Below are positions 29,200 through 38,824 of a DNA stretch of 64,000 nt, one piece after another. Position numbers and translations under genes: made by a program. How positions within the stretch are numbered: the stretch's first letter is position 1; the number at the start of each line of letters is the position of its first letter. The notes below the pieces were generated by a model that was given only the letters and a program-made list of their open reading frames with translations, searched no databases and was not told where the DNA came from. This DNA is from Trueperaceae bacterium (lineage in GTDB: Bacteria; Deinococcota; Deinococci; Deinococcales; Trueperaceae), in the NCBI GenBank assembly GCA_011389865.1, contig JAABTL010000001.1:124001-188000 (forward strand). Reading direction: 5' to 3'.

Positions 29200-30382
29200 G
29201 GGCCGGCCGCTTCGCCTGGGGTACGGGTCGCGTCGCCTGGGGCGTGGGGCTCGCGGCCGTCGTGGTGTCGCTCGGCGTCGGCGTCGGCTGGGCCGTGCGC
29301 GACACCACGCCACCGGAGCTGTGGCTCGAGGCGCCCGCGCGGGTGGCGGCGGGCGAACCCTTCGAGGTGTTCGTCTCCGCGTCGAAGCCCGTGACCTTCG
29401 TGCTGCGCTACGGCGACGAGCGGATCGAGCGGGTGGCGGAGGAACTGCGGGCCACGCTGGTGGCGCTCGCCGGCCGCGCGGTGCTGCAGGTGGACGCCGT
29501 CGACGGCACCGGCGCCGGCGCGCTGCTCGCCCGCGAGATCGACGGGCGCCGGCGGCCCGAGCCGAGGCTCGAGGCGCCGGCGGTACTGGAGGCCGGCGAC
29601 CCGCTGGTCGCCTGGGTCCGCCTCGACCCGTCGACCGCCGCCGCGTCGCTCGCCGAGGTCCGCTCGCTGACGCTGACGCTCGACGGCGAGCCGCTGCCGC
29701 TGCTCGCGCGACCGGACGGCTGGGTCGCGCTGCGTGGCGTCGCGTTGGACGCGGCCCCGGGGACGTGGGCGCTGACGCTGCGGCTCGTAGACGAGTTCGG
29801 CCCGCTGGAGCCGGTCGACTGGCCCATCGAGGTGCGCAGCAACCCGCGGCCGGTCGATGAACTGAACGTCCCAGCGGGCACGTTGGCCCTGGTAACGCCT
29901 GCGGCCCGCGAGGAGGAGGCCGCCGTGCTGGCGGCGGCCCTCGCCCGCGTGCCGCCCGAGCCCCGCTGGGCCGAGCCGTTCCTGCTGCCGGTCGAGGGGC
30001 GCGACACCTCGGGCTTCGGCGACCCGCGGCGTTACGCCCCCGGCGGCAACGTCTCGTACCACCTCGGCGCGGACATCGCGGCGCCGACCGGCACGCCGAT
30101 CCTGGCGACCAACGACGGCATCGTCCGCGTCGCGGGCTTCTACCCGATCAAGGGCGGCTGGGTGGTGCTCGACCACGGGCAGCGCCTCACCAGCCACCAC
30201 TTCCACCTCGCCCACATCGACGTCGCCGTGGGCGACGTGGTGGTGCGCGGCGACGTCATCGGTCAGGTCGGTTCGACCGGCCTCTCCACCGGGCCGCACC
30301 TGCACTGGGAGATGCGCGTCGACGGCGTGCCCACCGACCCGATGGCGTGGATCGGGCAGCGCTACCCGCTGGTGGTGCGGCC

Positions 30383-30386
<4 letters not shown>
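29196..30386 (+). CDS. Secreted or anchored M23 metallopeptidase
   Basis: A 396-residue cell-wall-type peptidase. An uncleaved or cleaved signal anchor covers about residues 14-34. Two Ig-like stretches occupy 40-210. The LytM domain is at 270-396, with zinc ligands in YHLGADIAAPTGTP (H and D) and in GPHLHWEM (HxH). It probably cuts peptidoglycan cross-bridges; an activator role is possible but the ligands look intact. The start is TTG, overlapping the hpt stop as TTGA. Confidence 0.92.
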
Positions 30387-32014
<1,628 letters not shown>

Positions 32015-32024
32015 ACTCCGCGCC

Positions 32025-33050
32025 ATGGAAACCCACGCCGCCGCCGGCGCCCCGCAGCGCCCGCGCGTCTTCTCGGGCATGCAGCCCACCTCGGTCCTCC
32101 ACCTCGGCAACTACCTCGGCGCCCTCAAGCACTGGGTGGCGGGCCAGCACGAGCGCGACAACGTCTTCTGCGTCGTCGACCTGCACGTGCTCACCATCCC
32201 CGAGGCGGTGGATCCCGCCGAGCTGCGCGCCCGCAGCCGGTCGGTGGCGGCGCTCTACCTGGCGGCCGGCATCGACCCGGAGCGCAGCACGGTGTTCGTC
32301 CAATCGCACGTCCCCGAGCACGCGGAGGCGAGCTGGCTGTTCAACTGCGTCGCGCCGCTCGGCTGGCTGCAGCGCATGACCCAGTTCAAGGCCAAGACCC
32401 ACGGCCGCGAGTCGATCGGCAGCGGCCTGCTCACCTACCCCGCGCTGATGGCGGCGGACATCCTGCTGCACGACACCGACGAGGTGCCCGTGGGCGAGGA
32501 CCAGATGCAGCACGTCGAGCTGACCCGCGACCTCGCCGTCCGCTTCCACCACCTCTTCGGCGAGGTCTTCGTGCTGCCGAGGGCGGTCATCCCCACGGCG
32601 GGCGCGCGCATCATGGGCTTCGACGATCCCGAGGCGAAGATGAGCAAGTCGACGGCCGAGGAGCGCCCGGGGCACGCGGTCTTCCTGCTCGACACGCCGG
32701 ACGCCGTGCGCAAGACGATCATGTCGGCGGTCACCGACTCCGGCCGCGAGCTGCGCTTCGAGCACGCCTCGGCGGGCGTCCGCAACCTGCTCACCGTGTG
32801 GCAGTCGCTCGACGGGCGGCCGATGCCGGAGATCGAGGCGGAGATCGCGGGCCGCGGTTACGGCGACCTGAAGAAGCGCGTGGTCGAGGTGGTCGTCGAC
32901 GCGCTCGAGCCCATCCAGTCCCGGTACCACGCGTTGATGGACGATCAGGCCGAGCTCGACGCCCTGCTCGCCCGCGGGGCCGAGCGCGCCCGCGAGACCG
33001 CCTCGCGCACCCTCGCGCGCATGCAGGCGGCCGTCGGGGTCGGGGCCTGA
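32025..33050 (+). CDS. trpS: Tryptophanyl-tRNA synthetase
   Basis: A 341-residue class I synthetase. [18 protein letters not shown] holds the HIGH-like motif, [22 protein letters not shown] is the Trp-binding core, and KMSKS is intact. It charges tRNA-Trp as a dimer. Length is normal for bacteria. The gene has its own promoter, although it follows the amylase closely. Confidence 0.97.
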   Translation: METHAAAGAPQRPRVFSGMQPTSVLHLGNYLGALKHWVAGQHERDNVFCVVDLHVLTIPEAVDPAELRARSRSVAALYLAAGIDPERSTVFVQSHVPEHAEASWLFNCVAPLGWLQRMTQFKAKTHGRESIGSGLLTYPALMAADILLHDTDEVPVGEDQMQHVELTRDLAVRFHHLFGEVFVLPRAVIPTAGARIMGFDDPEAKMSKSTAEERPGHAVFLLDTPDAVRKTIMSAVTDSGRELRFEHASAGVRNLLTVWQSLDGRPMPEIEAEIAGRGYGDLKKRVVEVVVDALEPIQSRYHALMDDQAELDALLARGAERARETASRTLARMQAAVGVGA

Positions 33051-34117
33051 GCGACCCCGTCCTGTTCCTCTTCCTCGACGGCGTGGGCCTGGGCGAGCCG
33101 GACCCGCAGCGCAACCCGTTCGCCGCCGCCCACGCGCCGACGCTGGCCGAGCTGGCCGGGGGACCCTGGCTGCGGGGACTCGGACCCGTGTCGGAGCCGG
33201 GCCGCAGCGTGGCCGCCCTCGACGCCACCCTCGGCGACCCCGGCCGGCCGCAGTCGGCCACCGGCCAGAGCACGCTGCTCACCGGGCGCGACGCGGTCGC
33301 GGTGATGGGCGGACCGTACGGGCCGTGGCCCGGCCCCAGGCTGCGCGCGCTGCTGGAGCGCGACACGCTGTTCCACGACGCGGCGGCCGCGGCCCCGGGC
33401 GTCGGGGCGGCCCTCGCCAACGCGTACCCCGACGCCTACCTCGAGGCCCTCGCCCGCCCCAGCGGCCGCCACCGGCGCGCCCGCGCGCCCGCCGCCGTCG
33501 TGGCGGCGACGGCGGCCGGCGTGCCGCTGCGCGGGCGCGAGGCGTGGGTGGCCGGTCGGGCGGTCGCACCCGATCTCGATGGGGGTGGCTGGCATGGCGC
33601 CGCGGGGGGCGCCGTCCGCGGCCGCGCGGGCGCGGCCGACCCCGCGCGTGGGGTGGCCGTCGGCGACGTGGGGCGCGAGGCGTCGCGGCTGGCCGCGCTG
33701 GCGGCCGACCACCCGCTGACCTACCTCGACGTGTGGCTCACCGATCAGGTGGGGCACCGGGCGGAGCTGGCGTCGGCGACGGCGCTCGTCGAGCGCCTCG
33801 ATCGCTTCCTGGCCGCGCTCCTCGAGGCGCTGCAGAGCCGCGTCACGCTGGTCGTCACCTCCGACCACGGCAACCTCGAGGACGCGCTCGACCGGCGGCA
33901 CACCCACGCGGAGGTGCCGCTGATCGCCCTTGGGCCCGGTGCCGGGGCCTTCGCCGGCGCGCGTGACCTGCGCGACGTCGCGCCCGCGGTGCGCGCGGCA
34001 TGGGGCGCTCAGGGACTCAGCGCCACGAACAGCACGGCCTCGTACCAGGCGCCCGCGAGCAGCAGCAGCCCGGCCGGGACGAGCAGCGACGCGGCCTGCC
34101 GCGCCGCGGACGGGTAG
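33047..34117 (+). CDS. Phosphoglycerate-mutase-like metalloenzyme (alkaline phosphatase superfamily)
   Basis: A 356-residue protein with the two-metal site of the phosphopentomutase/iPGM superfamily: an early [11 protein letters not shown] Asp, [11 protein letters not shown] with the nucleophile Ser or Thr, TDQVGHR and [10 protein letters not shown] later. Function within the superfamily is unknown. The frame has no ATG, GTG or TTG before the essential first Asp except a GTG inside that motif. I therefore propose a CTG start overlapping the trpS stop as CTGA. The last 34 residues are low-complexity and run 109 nt into the opposite-strand SpoIIM-like gene. Confidence 0.8.
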   Translation: MSDPVLFLFLDGVGLGEPDPQRNPFAAAHAPTLAELAGGPWLRGLGPVSEPGRSVAALDATLGDPGRPQSATGQSTLLTGRDAVAVMGGPYGPWPGPRLRALLERDTLFHDAAAAAPGVGAALANAYPDAYLEALARPSGRHRRARAPAAVVAATAAGVPLRGREAWVAGRAVAPDLDGGGWHGAAGGAVRGRAGAADPARGVAVGDVGREASRLAALAADHPLTYLDVWLTDQVGHRAELASATALVERLDRFLAALLEALQSRVTLVVTSDHGNLEDALDRRHTHAEVPLIALGPGAGAFAGARDLRDVAPAVRAAWGAQGLSATNSTASYQAPASSSSPAGTSSDAACRAADG

Positions 34118-35118
34118 GCGCCGAAGCCGCGCCGGAAGACGGTGCCGAGCACGATGCCGCCGCCGGAGATCACCAGGAAGTAAGCCGTCAACTCGATCGC
34201 GAGCAGCAGCAGCAGCGGCAGCAGCGACAGCAGCGGGCTCCCGACGATCGGTCCGAAAGCGACCGCCACCAAGAAGAACTGGGGGATGGCCACCAGGTAG
34301 CTCGGCACCCCCAGGAGCAGCGTCAGGAAGAAGTGCACGCTGAAGGTGACCACGACGAAGTTCTGGTAGAAGGTCGTCGCGGCGGCCCGCGCGGCGTCGC
34401 CGCTGGCGTACGCCTGTCCGGCCCCCACCTGATCGATCGCCCCCTCCAGGACCGCGACGATGGCGGCGTCGCACTCGGGCGGTAGCGCCGCACCGGTGCC
34501 GACGCCCAGGGCGAAGACCGTGGTGAGGAGCCCCATCGTCACCAGAACGGTCGTGCGATGCCTGCGTGCGGTGGCGAGCCCCATGGCCAGGCCGCGCCGC
34601 AGCGGCGAGGGGCGGGCGAGCCCGAAGAGCACCAGCAGGGTCAGGGCCACGAACGCGCCCGACGCCGTCGGCGTCTGCAGCCAGGCGCGCATCCCGGTGA
34701 GTTCGCCGGTCGTGCGGAACGCCACGCGCTCGACGCGCCAGCCCTCGTCGGCGGGCAGCAGGTCGACCTGCACCACGTCGAGGACGTCGCCGGGGCGGAC
34801 GGCCGCGTAGGTGTAGGCGCGGCGCTCGTCGTCCGCCTCCAACTCGAGACGACGGCGGTCCTCGAGCACCACCCGGGTGCCGGGCGGCGGGGGCGGGGTC
34901 TGCAGCGCCTCGGGGAGCCGCCGGCACACCTCCTCCGCCGGGAGCGCCGCCAGCTCGGCGATCGCGACCGGCTCGCGCTCCAGCCACTCCAGGACGGCGG
35001 CGTCCGCCACCGCCTCCGGGTCGTCGCCGACGGGCCAACCGCGGTCGTCGAGCATCGGGTCCTGGGCCAGCGCCCAGGGTGCGGCGAGCAGCGCGAGGAG
35101 GAGCAGCAGGGCACGCAT
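34009..35118 (-). CDS. SpoIIM-like membrane protein
   Basis: A 369-residue protein with a signal peptide (MRALLLLLALLAAPWALAQ) and a soluble N-terminal domain to about residue 145. A membrane region of about six helices in the C-terminal part matches the stage II sporulation M family (TFYQNFVVVTFSVHFFLTLL is typical). The family is widespread in non-sporulating bacteria with no firm function. The N-terminal domain was not recognised. The ATG at 35118 is preferred over 35127 because a TATCAT box sits 7 nt before it. Confidence 0.8.
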   Translation of the reverse strand: MRALLLLLALLAAPWALAQDPMLDDRGWPVGDDPEAVADAAVLEWLEREPVAIAELAALPAEEVCRRLPEALQTPPPPPGTRVVLEDRRRLELEADDERRAYTYAAVRPGDVLDVVQVDLLPADEGWRVERVAFRTTGELTGMRAWLQTPTASGAFVALTLLVLFGLARPSPLRRGLAMGLATARRHRTTVLVTMGLLTTVFALGVGTGAALPPECDAAIVAVLEGAIDQVGAGQAYASGDAARAAATTFYQNFVVVTFSVHFFLTLLLGVPSYLVAIPQFFLVAVAFGPIVGSPLLSLLPLLLLLAIELTAYFLVISGGGIVLGTVFRRGFGAYPSAARQAASLLVPAGLLLLAGAWYEAVLFVALSP

Positions 35119-35125
35119 CGCCGCC

Positions 35126-35131
35126 ATGATA
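35126..35131 (-). promoter_or_regulatory. Leaderless -10 box of the SpoIIM-like gene
   Basis: TATCAT on the minus strand, 7 nt before the ATG. It sits in a 43-bp divergent gap together with the box of the HD-domain gene. Confidence 0.55.
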
Positions 35132-35148
35132 CGTGGCGCGCCGACGGG

Positions 35149-35154
35149 TAGACT
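35149..35154 (+). promoter_or_regulatory. Leaderless -10 box of the HD-domain gene
   Basis: TAGACT lies 7 nt before the GTG start codon, with no SD between. Confidence 0.6.
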
Positions 35155-35161
35155 CGCGCCC

Positions 35162-35662
35162 GTGAACGCGCCTCGGCATCTCGCCGGCCTGGTCCGGCGC
35201 ACGCTCCTGGGGCTCGCCCCCGGCATCGCCCGGCCGGACGACGCCTTCGCGCTGGGTTGGCTCGAGGCGAGCGAGGTCGATGCCTACCGGGCGATGGACC
35301 CCCGCGACCGCGACCACGCGTGTCGGGTGGCGCGCCGGCTGCTGGCGTGGTTCCCCGACGCCGAGCCCTGCACGGTCCGGGCGGCGCTGCTCCACGACGT
35401 GGGCAAGGCGGAGCGCCCCTACCGCGTGTGGGAGCGGGTGCTGGTGCACGTCTGGACCCCCGGTCCCGGCGTCCTCGAGCGCTTCCCCGAGGCGTGGCGC
35501 GGTGCCTGGCGCGTCCACGCCGAGCACGCCGCCCTCGGCGCCGGGCGGCTGCGCGCGCTGGACGTGGACGCCCGGGTCGTGGAGCTGGTCGCTCGCCATC
35601 ACGAGCCGCCCGCCGGCGACGAGGAACTGCGGCGCCTGGCCGCGGCCGACGAGGCGACGTGA
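35162..35662 (+). CDS. HD-domain phosphohydrolase
   Basis: A 166-residue protein with the metal-binding HD pattern: DHACRVARRLL (first His), ALLHDVGKAE (His-Asp) and VARHHEPP later. Metal-dependent phosphohydrolase activity is expected; substrate unknown. The start is GTG. Its stop overlaps the folC start (GTGA), so the two form an operon. Confidence 0.88.
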   Translation: MNAPRHLAGLVRRTLLGLAPGIARPDDAFALGWLEASEVDAYRAMDPRDRDHACRVARRLLAWFPDAEPCTVRAALLHDVGKAERPYRVWERVLVHVWTPGPGVLERFPEAWRGAWRVHAEHAALGAGRLRALDVDARVVELVARHHEPPAGDEELRRLAAADEAT

Positions 35663-37029
35663 ACGCCGACGACTGGACCTGGGTCGAGCGCCTCCAACGC
35701 TTCGGCGTTCACCCGGGCCTGACGCGCACGCGCGCCCTCTTCGCCGCGCTCGGCGACCCGCAGCACGCCTTCGAGGTCGCGCTGGTGGCCGGCACCAACG
35801 GCAAGGGCTCGACCGTCGCCCTGCTCGATGCGATGCTGCGGGAGAACGTTCCGGGGTTCCCGCGCGACGCGGGGGCCGCGCGGGCCCCGGGCGTTGCGCC
35901 CGTTGGGCGCTTCGTCAGCCCCCACCTCACGCGCTTCGGGGAGCGCTTCACGGTCGACGGCCGGCCGCTGGCGGACGCCGCGCTCGCCGAGGCGCTGAGC
36001 GACGTCCGCCCGCACGCGGAGCGCCTGGGCGCCACCTTCTTCGAGGTGCTCGTCGCCGTGGCCGCGCTCGCCTTCGCCCGCGCCGGGGTCGGCCGCGCGG
36101 TGCTCGAGGTCGGCATGGGCGGCCGCCTCGACGCCACCAACGCCAGCGAGCCGACGCTGTCGGTCATCACCCAGATCGCGCTCGACCACGAGGCCGTGCT
36201 CGGTCCCGACGTCGCCACGATCGCCTGGGAGAAGGCCGGCGTGCTGCGTGCGGGGCGACCGGCCGTGACCTCGGCCGAGGGGGTGGCCCTCGCGGTCGTC
36301 CGCCGCCGTGCCGCGCAGCTCGGCGCCGACCTGACCGTCGTCGACGAGGCGGGCGCCGAGCTGCGCGACTTGGGGTGGGTCGGCGTGGAGGTGCGTGGGC
36401 TGGGTCCGGCGCCGATCCGGGCGCCCCTGCTCGGCGCCCACCAGGCGCGCAACCTGGCGGCCGCGGCGCTGGCGGCGCGGGCCTGGGGCACGCCTTGGGA
36501 CGCCGTGGTCGCGGGCGCGGCCGCGGTCCGCTGGCCCGGCCGGCTCGAGCCGCTCGCGGCTCGCGGCTGCCGCTGGCTGCTCGACGGGGCACACAACCCC
36601 GCTGGGGCGCACGCGCTGGCGGGGGCGCTCGACGCGCTCGATGCCCGTCCCCGCGTCGCGGTCGTCGGCGTGACCGACGACCGGCTGGGCGGCGAGCTGC
36701 CCGCGGCATTGCGTCGCCTGGCACCCGTCCTGGTGGCGACGCGCGCGTCGCGCAGCCCGCGCGCGTCGCCGGCGGCGCGGCTGGCCGAGCGGTTGCGCGC
36801 GGCGGGCGCCGGGAGCGTCGTCGAGGTCGACGACGTGGCCGCGGCGGTCTCCGCGGCCGCGGCCCTGGCGCTCGCGTCCGTGGACGCCGACCTGGGCGGC
36901 ACCGGGGCCGGCGCGACCCCCGCTCGTGACGCGCCGAACGTGGTCGTCGCCGGCAGCCTCTACCTCGTCGGCGAGGCGCGGGCCCTGCTCCTGGGCGAGG
37001 AGCGCGAGGCCTTCGAGCGTTGGCAGTGA
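35659..37029 (+). CDS. folC: Folylpolyglutamate synthase / dihydrofolate synthase
   Basis: A 456-residue Mur-ligase-like enzyme adding glutamate to folates. The P-loop VAGTNGKGST is followed by FVSPHLTRFGERF and LEVGMGGRLDATN, both diagnostic of FolC. The C-terminal ligase domain has LLDGAHNPAGAHAL. The GTG start overlaps the HD gene. The segment around residues 64-76 is slightly expanded with Ala/Gly/Pro. No folP or folE is adjacent. Confidence 0.95.
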   Translation: MNADDWTWVERLQRFGVHPGLTRTRALFAALGDPQHAFEVALVAGTNGKGSTVALLDAMLRENVPGFPRDAGAARAPGVAPVGRFVSPHLTRFGERFTVDGRPLADAALAEALSDVRPHAERLGATFFEVLVAVAALAFARAGVGRAVLEVGMGGRLDATNASEPTLSVITQIALDHEAVLGPDVATIAWEKAGVLRAGRPAVTSAEGVALAVVRRRAAQLGADLTVVDEAGAELRDLGWVGVEVRGLGPAPIRAPLLGAHQARNLAAAALAARAWGTPWDAVVAGAAAVRWPGRLEPLAARGCRWLLDGAHNPAGAHALAGALDALDARPRVAVVGVTDDRLGGELPAALRRLAPVLVATRASRSPRASPAARLAERLRAAGAGSVVEVDDVAAAVSAAAALALASVDADLGGTGAGATPARDAPNVVVAGSLYLVGEARALLLGEEREAFERWQ

Positions 37030-37089
37030 GGCGGCCGGTGGGCGGCCCGCCCTGCACCGTCCGAGCGACCCCCGGGCGGTCGACCTCGC

Positions 37090-37698
37090 TCAGCCGTCGG
37101 CGGGCGCGCGCGGCGGTCGGTGCTTGATCAGCGACACGATGGCGAGTGGCAGCGTGGCGGTGAACAGGGCGAAGGCCGTCTCGAGCGGCGCGCCGGTGCG
37201 CAGGGCGACCAGCGCGACCAGCCACGGGTAGGCGAGCAGGGTCAGCACGGAGGCCAGATGGGCCCGGCGGGTGATGAGCAGCAGCGACAGGATCAGGCCG
37301 AGGCCCGCCACTCCACCGAGCGGGTACAGCGGCAGTGACACCCCGAAGATGGTCGCTAGCCCCTTGCCGCCGCGCCAGCCCACGTAGACCGACCAGGCGT
37401 GGCCGACGACCGCGGCCACCCCGGCCGCGAGGGCCACCGCGAGCCGCTCCTCGGGGCCGAGGCCGACGAGCGAGGCCATGGCGAGCGCCGCCGCCGTGGC
37501 GGCGGCCCCCTTGGCGACGTCGGCGACGAGGACCGCAGCCCCGAGCGCGAACCCCAGGTTGCGGGCGGTGTTCATCGCGCCCATGTTCCCCGAGCCGACC
37601 TCGAAGATCCGCCGGCCCTTGAGGCGCGCGGCGAGCTCCGCGCTGGGGATGGCGCCGAGCATGTAGCCGACGGCGATGGCGGCGAACAGCGTCAGCAC
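37090..37698 (-). CDS. plsY: Glycerol-3-phosphate acyltransferase PlsY
   Basis: A 202-residue membrane enzyme that acylates glycerol-3-phosphate from acyl-phosphate, the first step of phospholipid synthesis. The three conserved loops are visible: GAIPSAELAARLKG, GSGNMGAMNTARN, and VGHAWSVYVGWRGGKGLAT. Five membrane helices fit the family. The GTG start overlaps recO by 7 nt. It converges on folC with a 60-bp gap holding only an imperfect inverted repeat. Confidence 0.95.
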   Translation of the reverse strand: MLTLFAAIAVGYMLGAIPSAELAARLKGRRIFEVGSGNMGAMNTARNLGFALGAAVLVADVAKGAAATAAALAMASLVGLGPEERLAVALAAGVAAVVGHAWSVYVGWRGGKGLATIFGVSLPLYPLGGVAGLGLILSLLLITRRAHLASVLTLLAYPWLVALVALRTGAPLETAFALFTATLPLAIVSLIKHRPPRAPADG

Positions 37699-38426
37699 GG
37701 CAGGGCCTCCAGGGCGCGAACGTGGCCGACGTGCCAGCGGACGAAGCGCCGCAGGGCGCGCCAGTGGCGCGCGCGGTCGACCGGCGGGTGGTGCACCGCG
37801 GACGCGAGCGGGCCCCGCACCAGCGCGTCGAGCTCGGCGAGGGCTTCGCGGCCCAGGAAGAGCGCCTCGTCCGCATCCCGGTCGCCGCCGACGCCCGCCG
37901 CGCAGGCGGCGCAGCGCGCCTGTCCCGCGGGGATCCACAGGTGGCTCGGCTCGCCCCCGCACCCCGCGCACGCTCGCACGTCGGGCGCGACCCCCGCCAG
38001 CGCGAGCAGCCGCCAGGCGTAGGCCAGGCCGACGGCCTCGGGGTCGGCGTGCGCGTGCAGGCCCCGCAGGCCGCTGGCGACCAGCGTGTAGCAGCGCTCG
38101 TCGACCGGCTGCTCGACGGTCAGCACGTCGGCCAACTCGGCGAGCAGGTGGGCGTACGGGTAGGCCTCGGGCCGGGCGAGGCCGGCGAGCGCGCCGTTCA
38201 GCTGGACCTGGGTGATCAGCGCGAGGTCGTCGTCGTTGCGGCGCCAGAACTGCACCGTGACGTCGTGGAACAGCGACAGCCGGGCCAGGTTGCCGCCGGG
38301 CAGCCGGCCCTTGCGCGCGATCGCCCGCCAGGTGCCGGTCGGCGAGAGCAGCGTGGCGACCACGTCGCCGCTCGGCAGCGGCGATCGCCGCAGCACGAGG
38401 GCGTCGCGGACCTGGGTTCGGCGCAC
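37692..38426 (-). CDS. recO: DNA repair protein RecO
   Basis: A 244-residue recombination mediator working with RecF and RecR to load RecA. The N-terminal OB fold (VRRTQVRDALVLRRSPLPSG) and a C-terminal zinc site with CAGC and CAAC are visible. GTG at 38426 follows a TACACT box by 6 nt. recR lies 3.5 kb away on the same strand. Confidence 0.92.
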   Translation of the reverse strand: MRRTQVRDALVLRRSPLPSGDVVATLLSPTGTWRAIARKGRLPGGNLARLSLFHDVTVQFWRRNDDDLALITQVQLNGALAGLARPEAYPYAHLLAELADVLTVEQPVDERCYTLVASGLRGLHAHADPEAVGLAYAWRLLALAGVAPDVRACAGCGGEPSHLWIPAGQARCAACAAGVGGDRDADEALFLGREALAELDALVRGPLASAVHHPPVDRARHWRALRRFVRWHVGHVRALEALPC

Positions 38427-38432
38427 ACGTCC

Positions 38433-38438
38433 AGTGTA
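38433..38438 (-). promoter_or_regulatory. Leaderless -10 box of recO
   Basis: TACACT on the minus strand, 6 nt before the GTG start codon. Confidence 0.6.
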
Positions 38439-38472
38439 GCCGTCGGCTCCGGCGCCGCGAGAAGCGGCCGCG

Positions 38473-38778
38473 TCAGGCATCGGCGTCGTGCCACAGCAGC
38501 GAGACGGCGTCGGCGACCGGTTGCAGGGCGACCTCGGTCCCGGCCGGGAGCTCCAGGGCGTCGCCGCGCTGCAGGATGCGGAAGTCGCCGTAGGGGAGGT
38601 CGACGATGACGGCGGCGTCGAGCGCCAGCAGCCATCGCGGTCGCTGCAGGCGCCAGCCGACGCGGCGCTCCAGCCGTGCCGCCACCCACGTGCGGCCGGG
38701 CAGCGCGGCGCCCGCCTCGCCCGCCGCACGGGCGAGGCCGAGCACGCCGACCACCTGCCCCACCTCGTCGGACCGCAT
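38473..38778 (-). CDS. Hypothetical small protein
   Basis: A 101-residue protein between topA and recO, unrecognised. The C-terminal half (VDLPYGDFRILQRGDALELPAGTE and beyond) looks like a real beta-rich domain; the N-terminal half is Ala/Gly/Arg-rich. GGAGGG lies before the ATG at a workable distance. Same strand as topA, 46 bp downstream of it, so it is probably cotranscribed. Confidence 0.55.
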   Translation of the reverse strand: MRSDEVGQVVGVLGLARAAGEAGAALPGRTWVAARLERRVGWRLQRPRWLLALDAAVIVDLPYGDFRILQRGDALELPAGTEVALQPVADAVSLLWHDADA

Positions 38779-38824
38779 CGTGGTGCCCTCCTGCCTCCGC
38801 CGTGGCTCGGCCAGCGCGCGGGCG

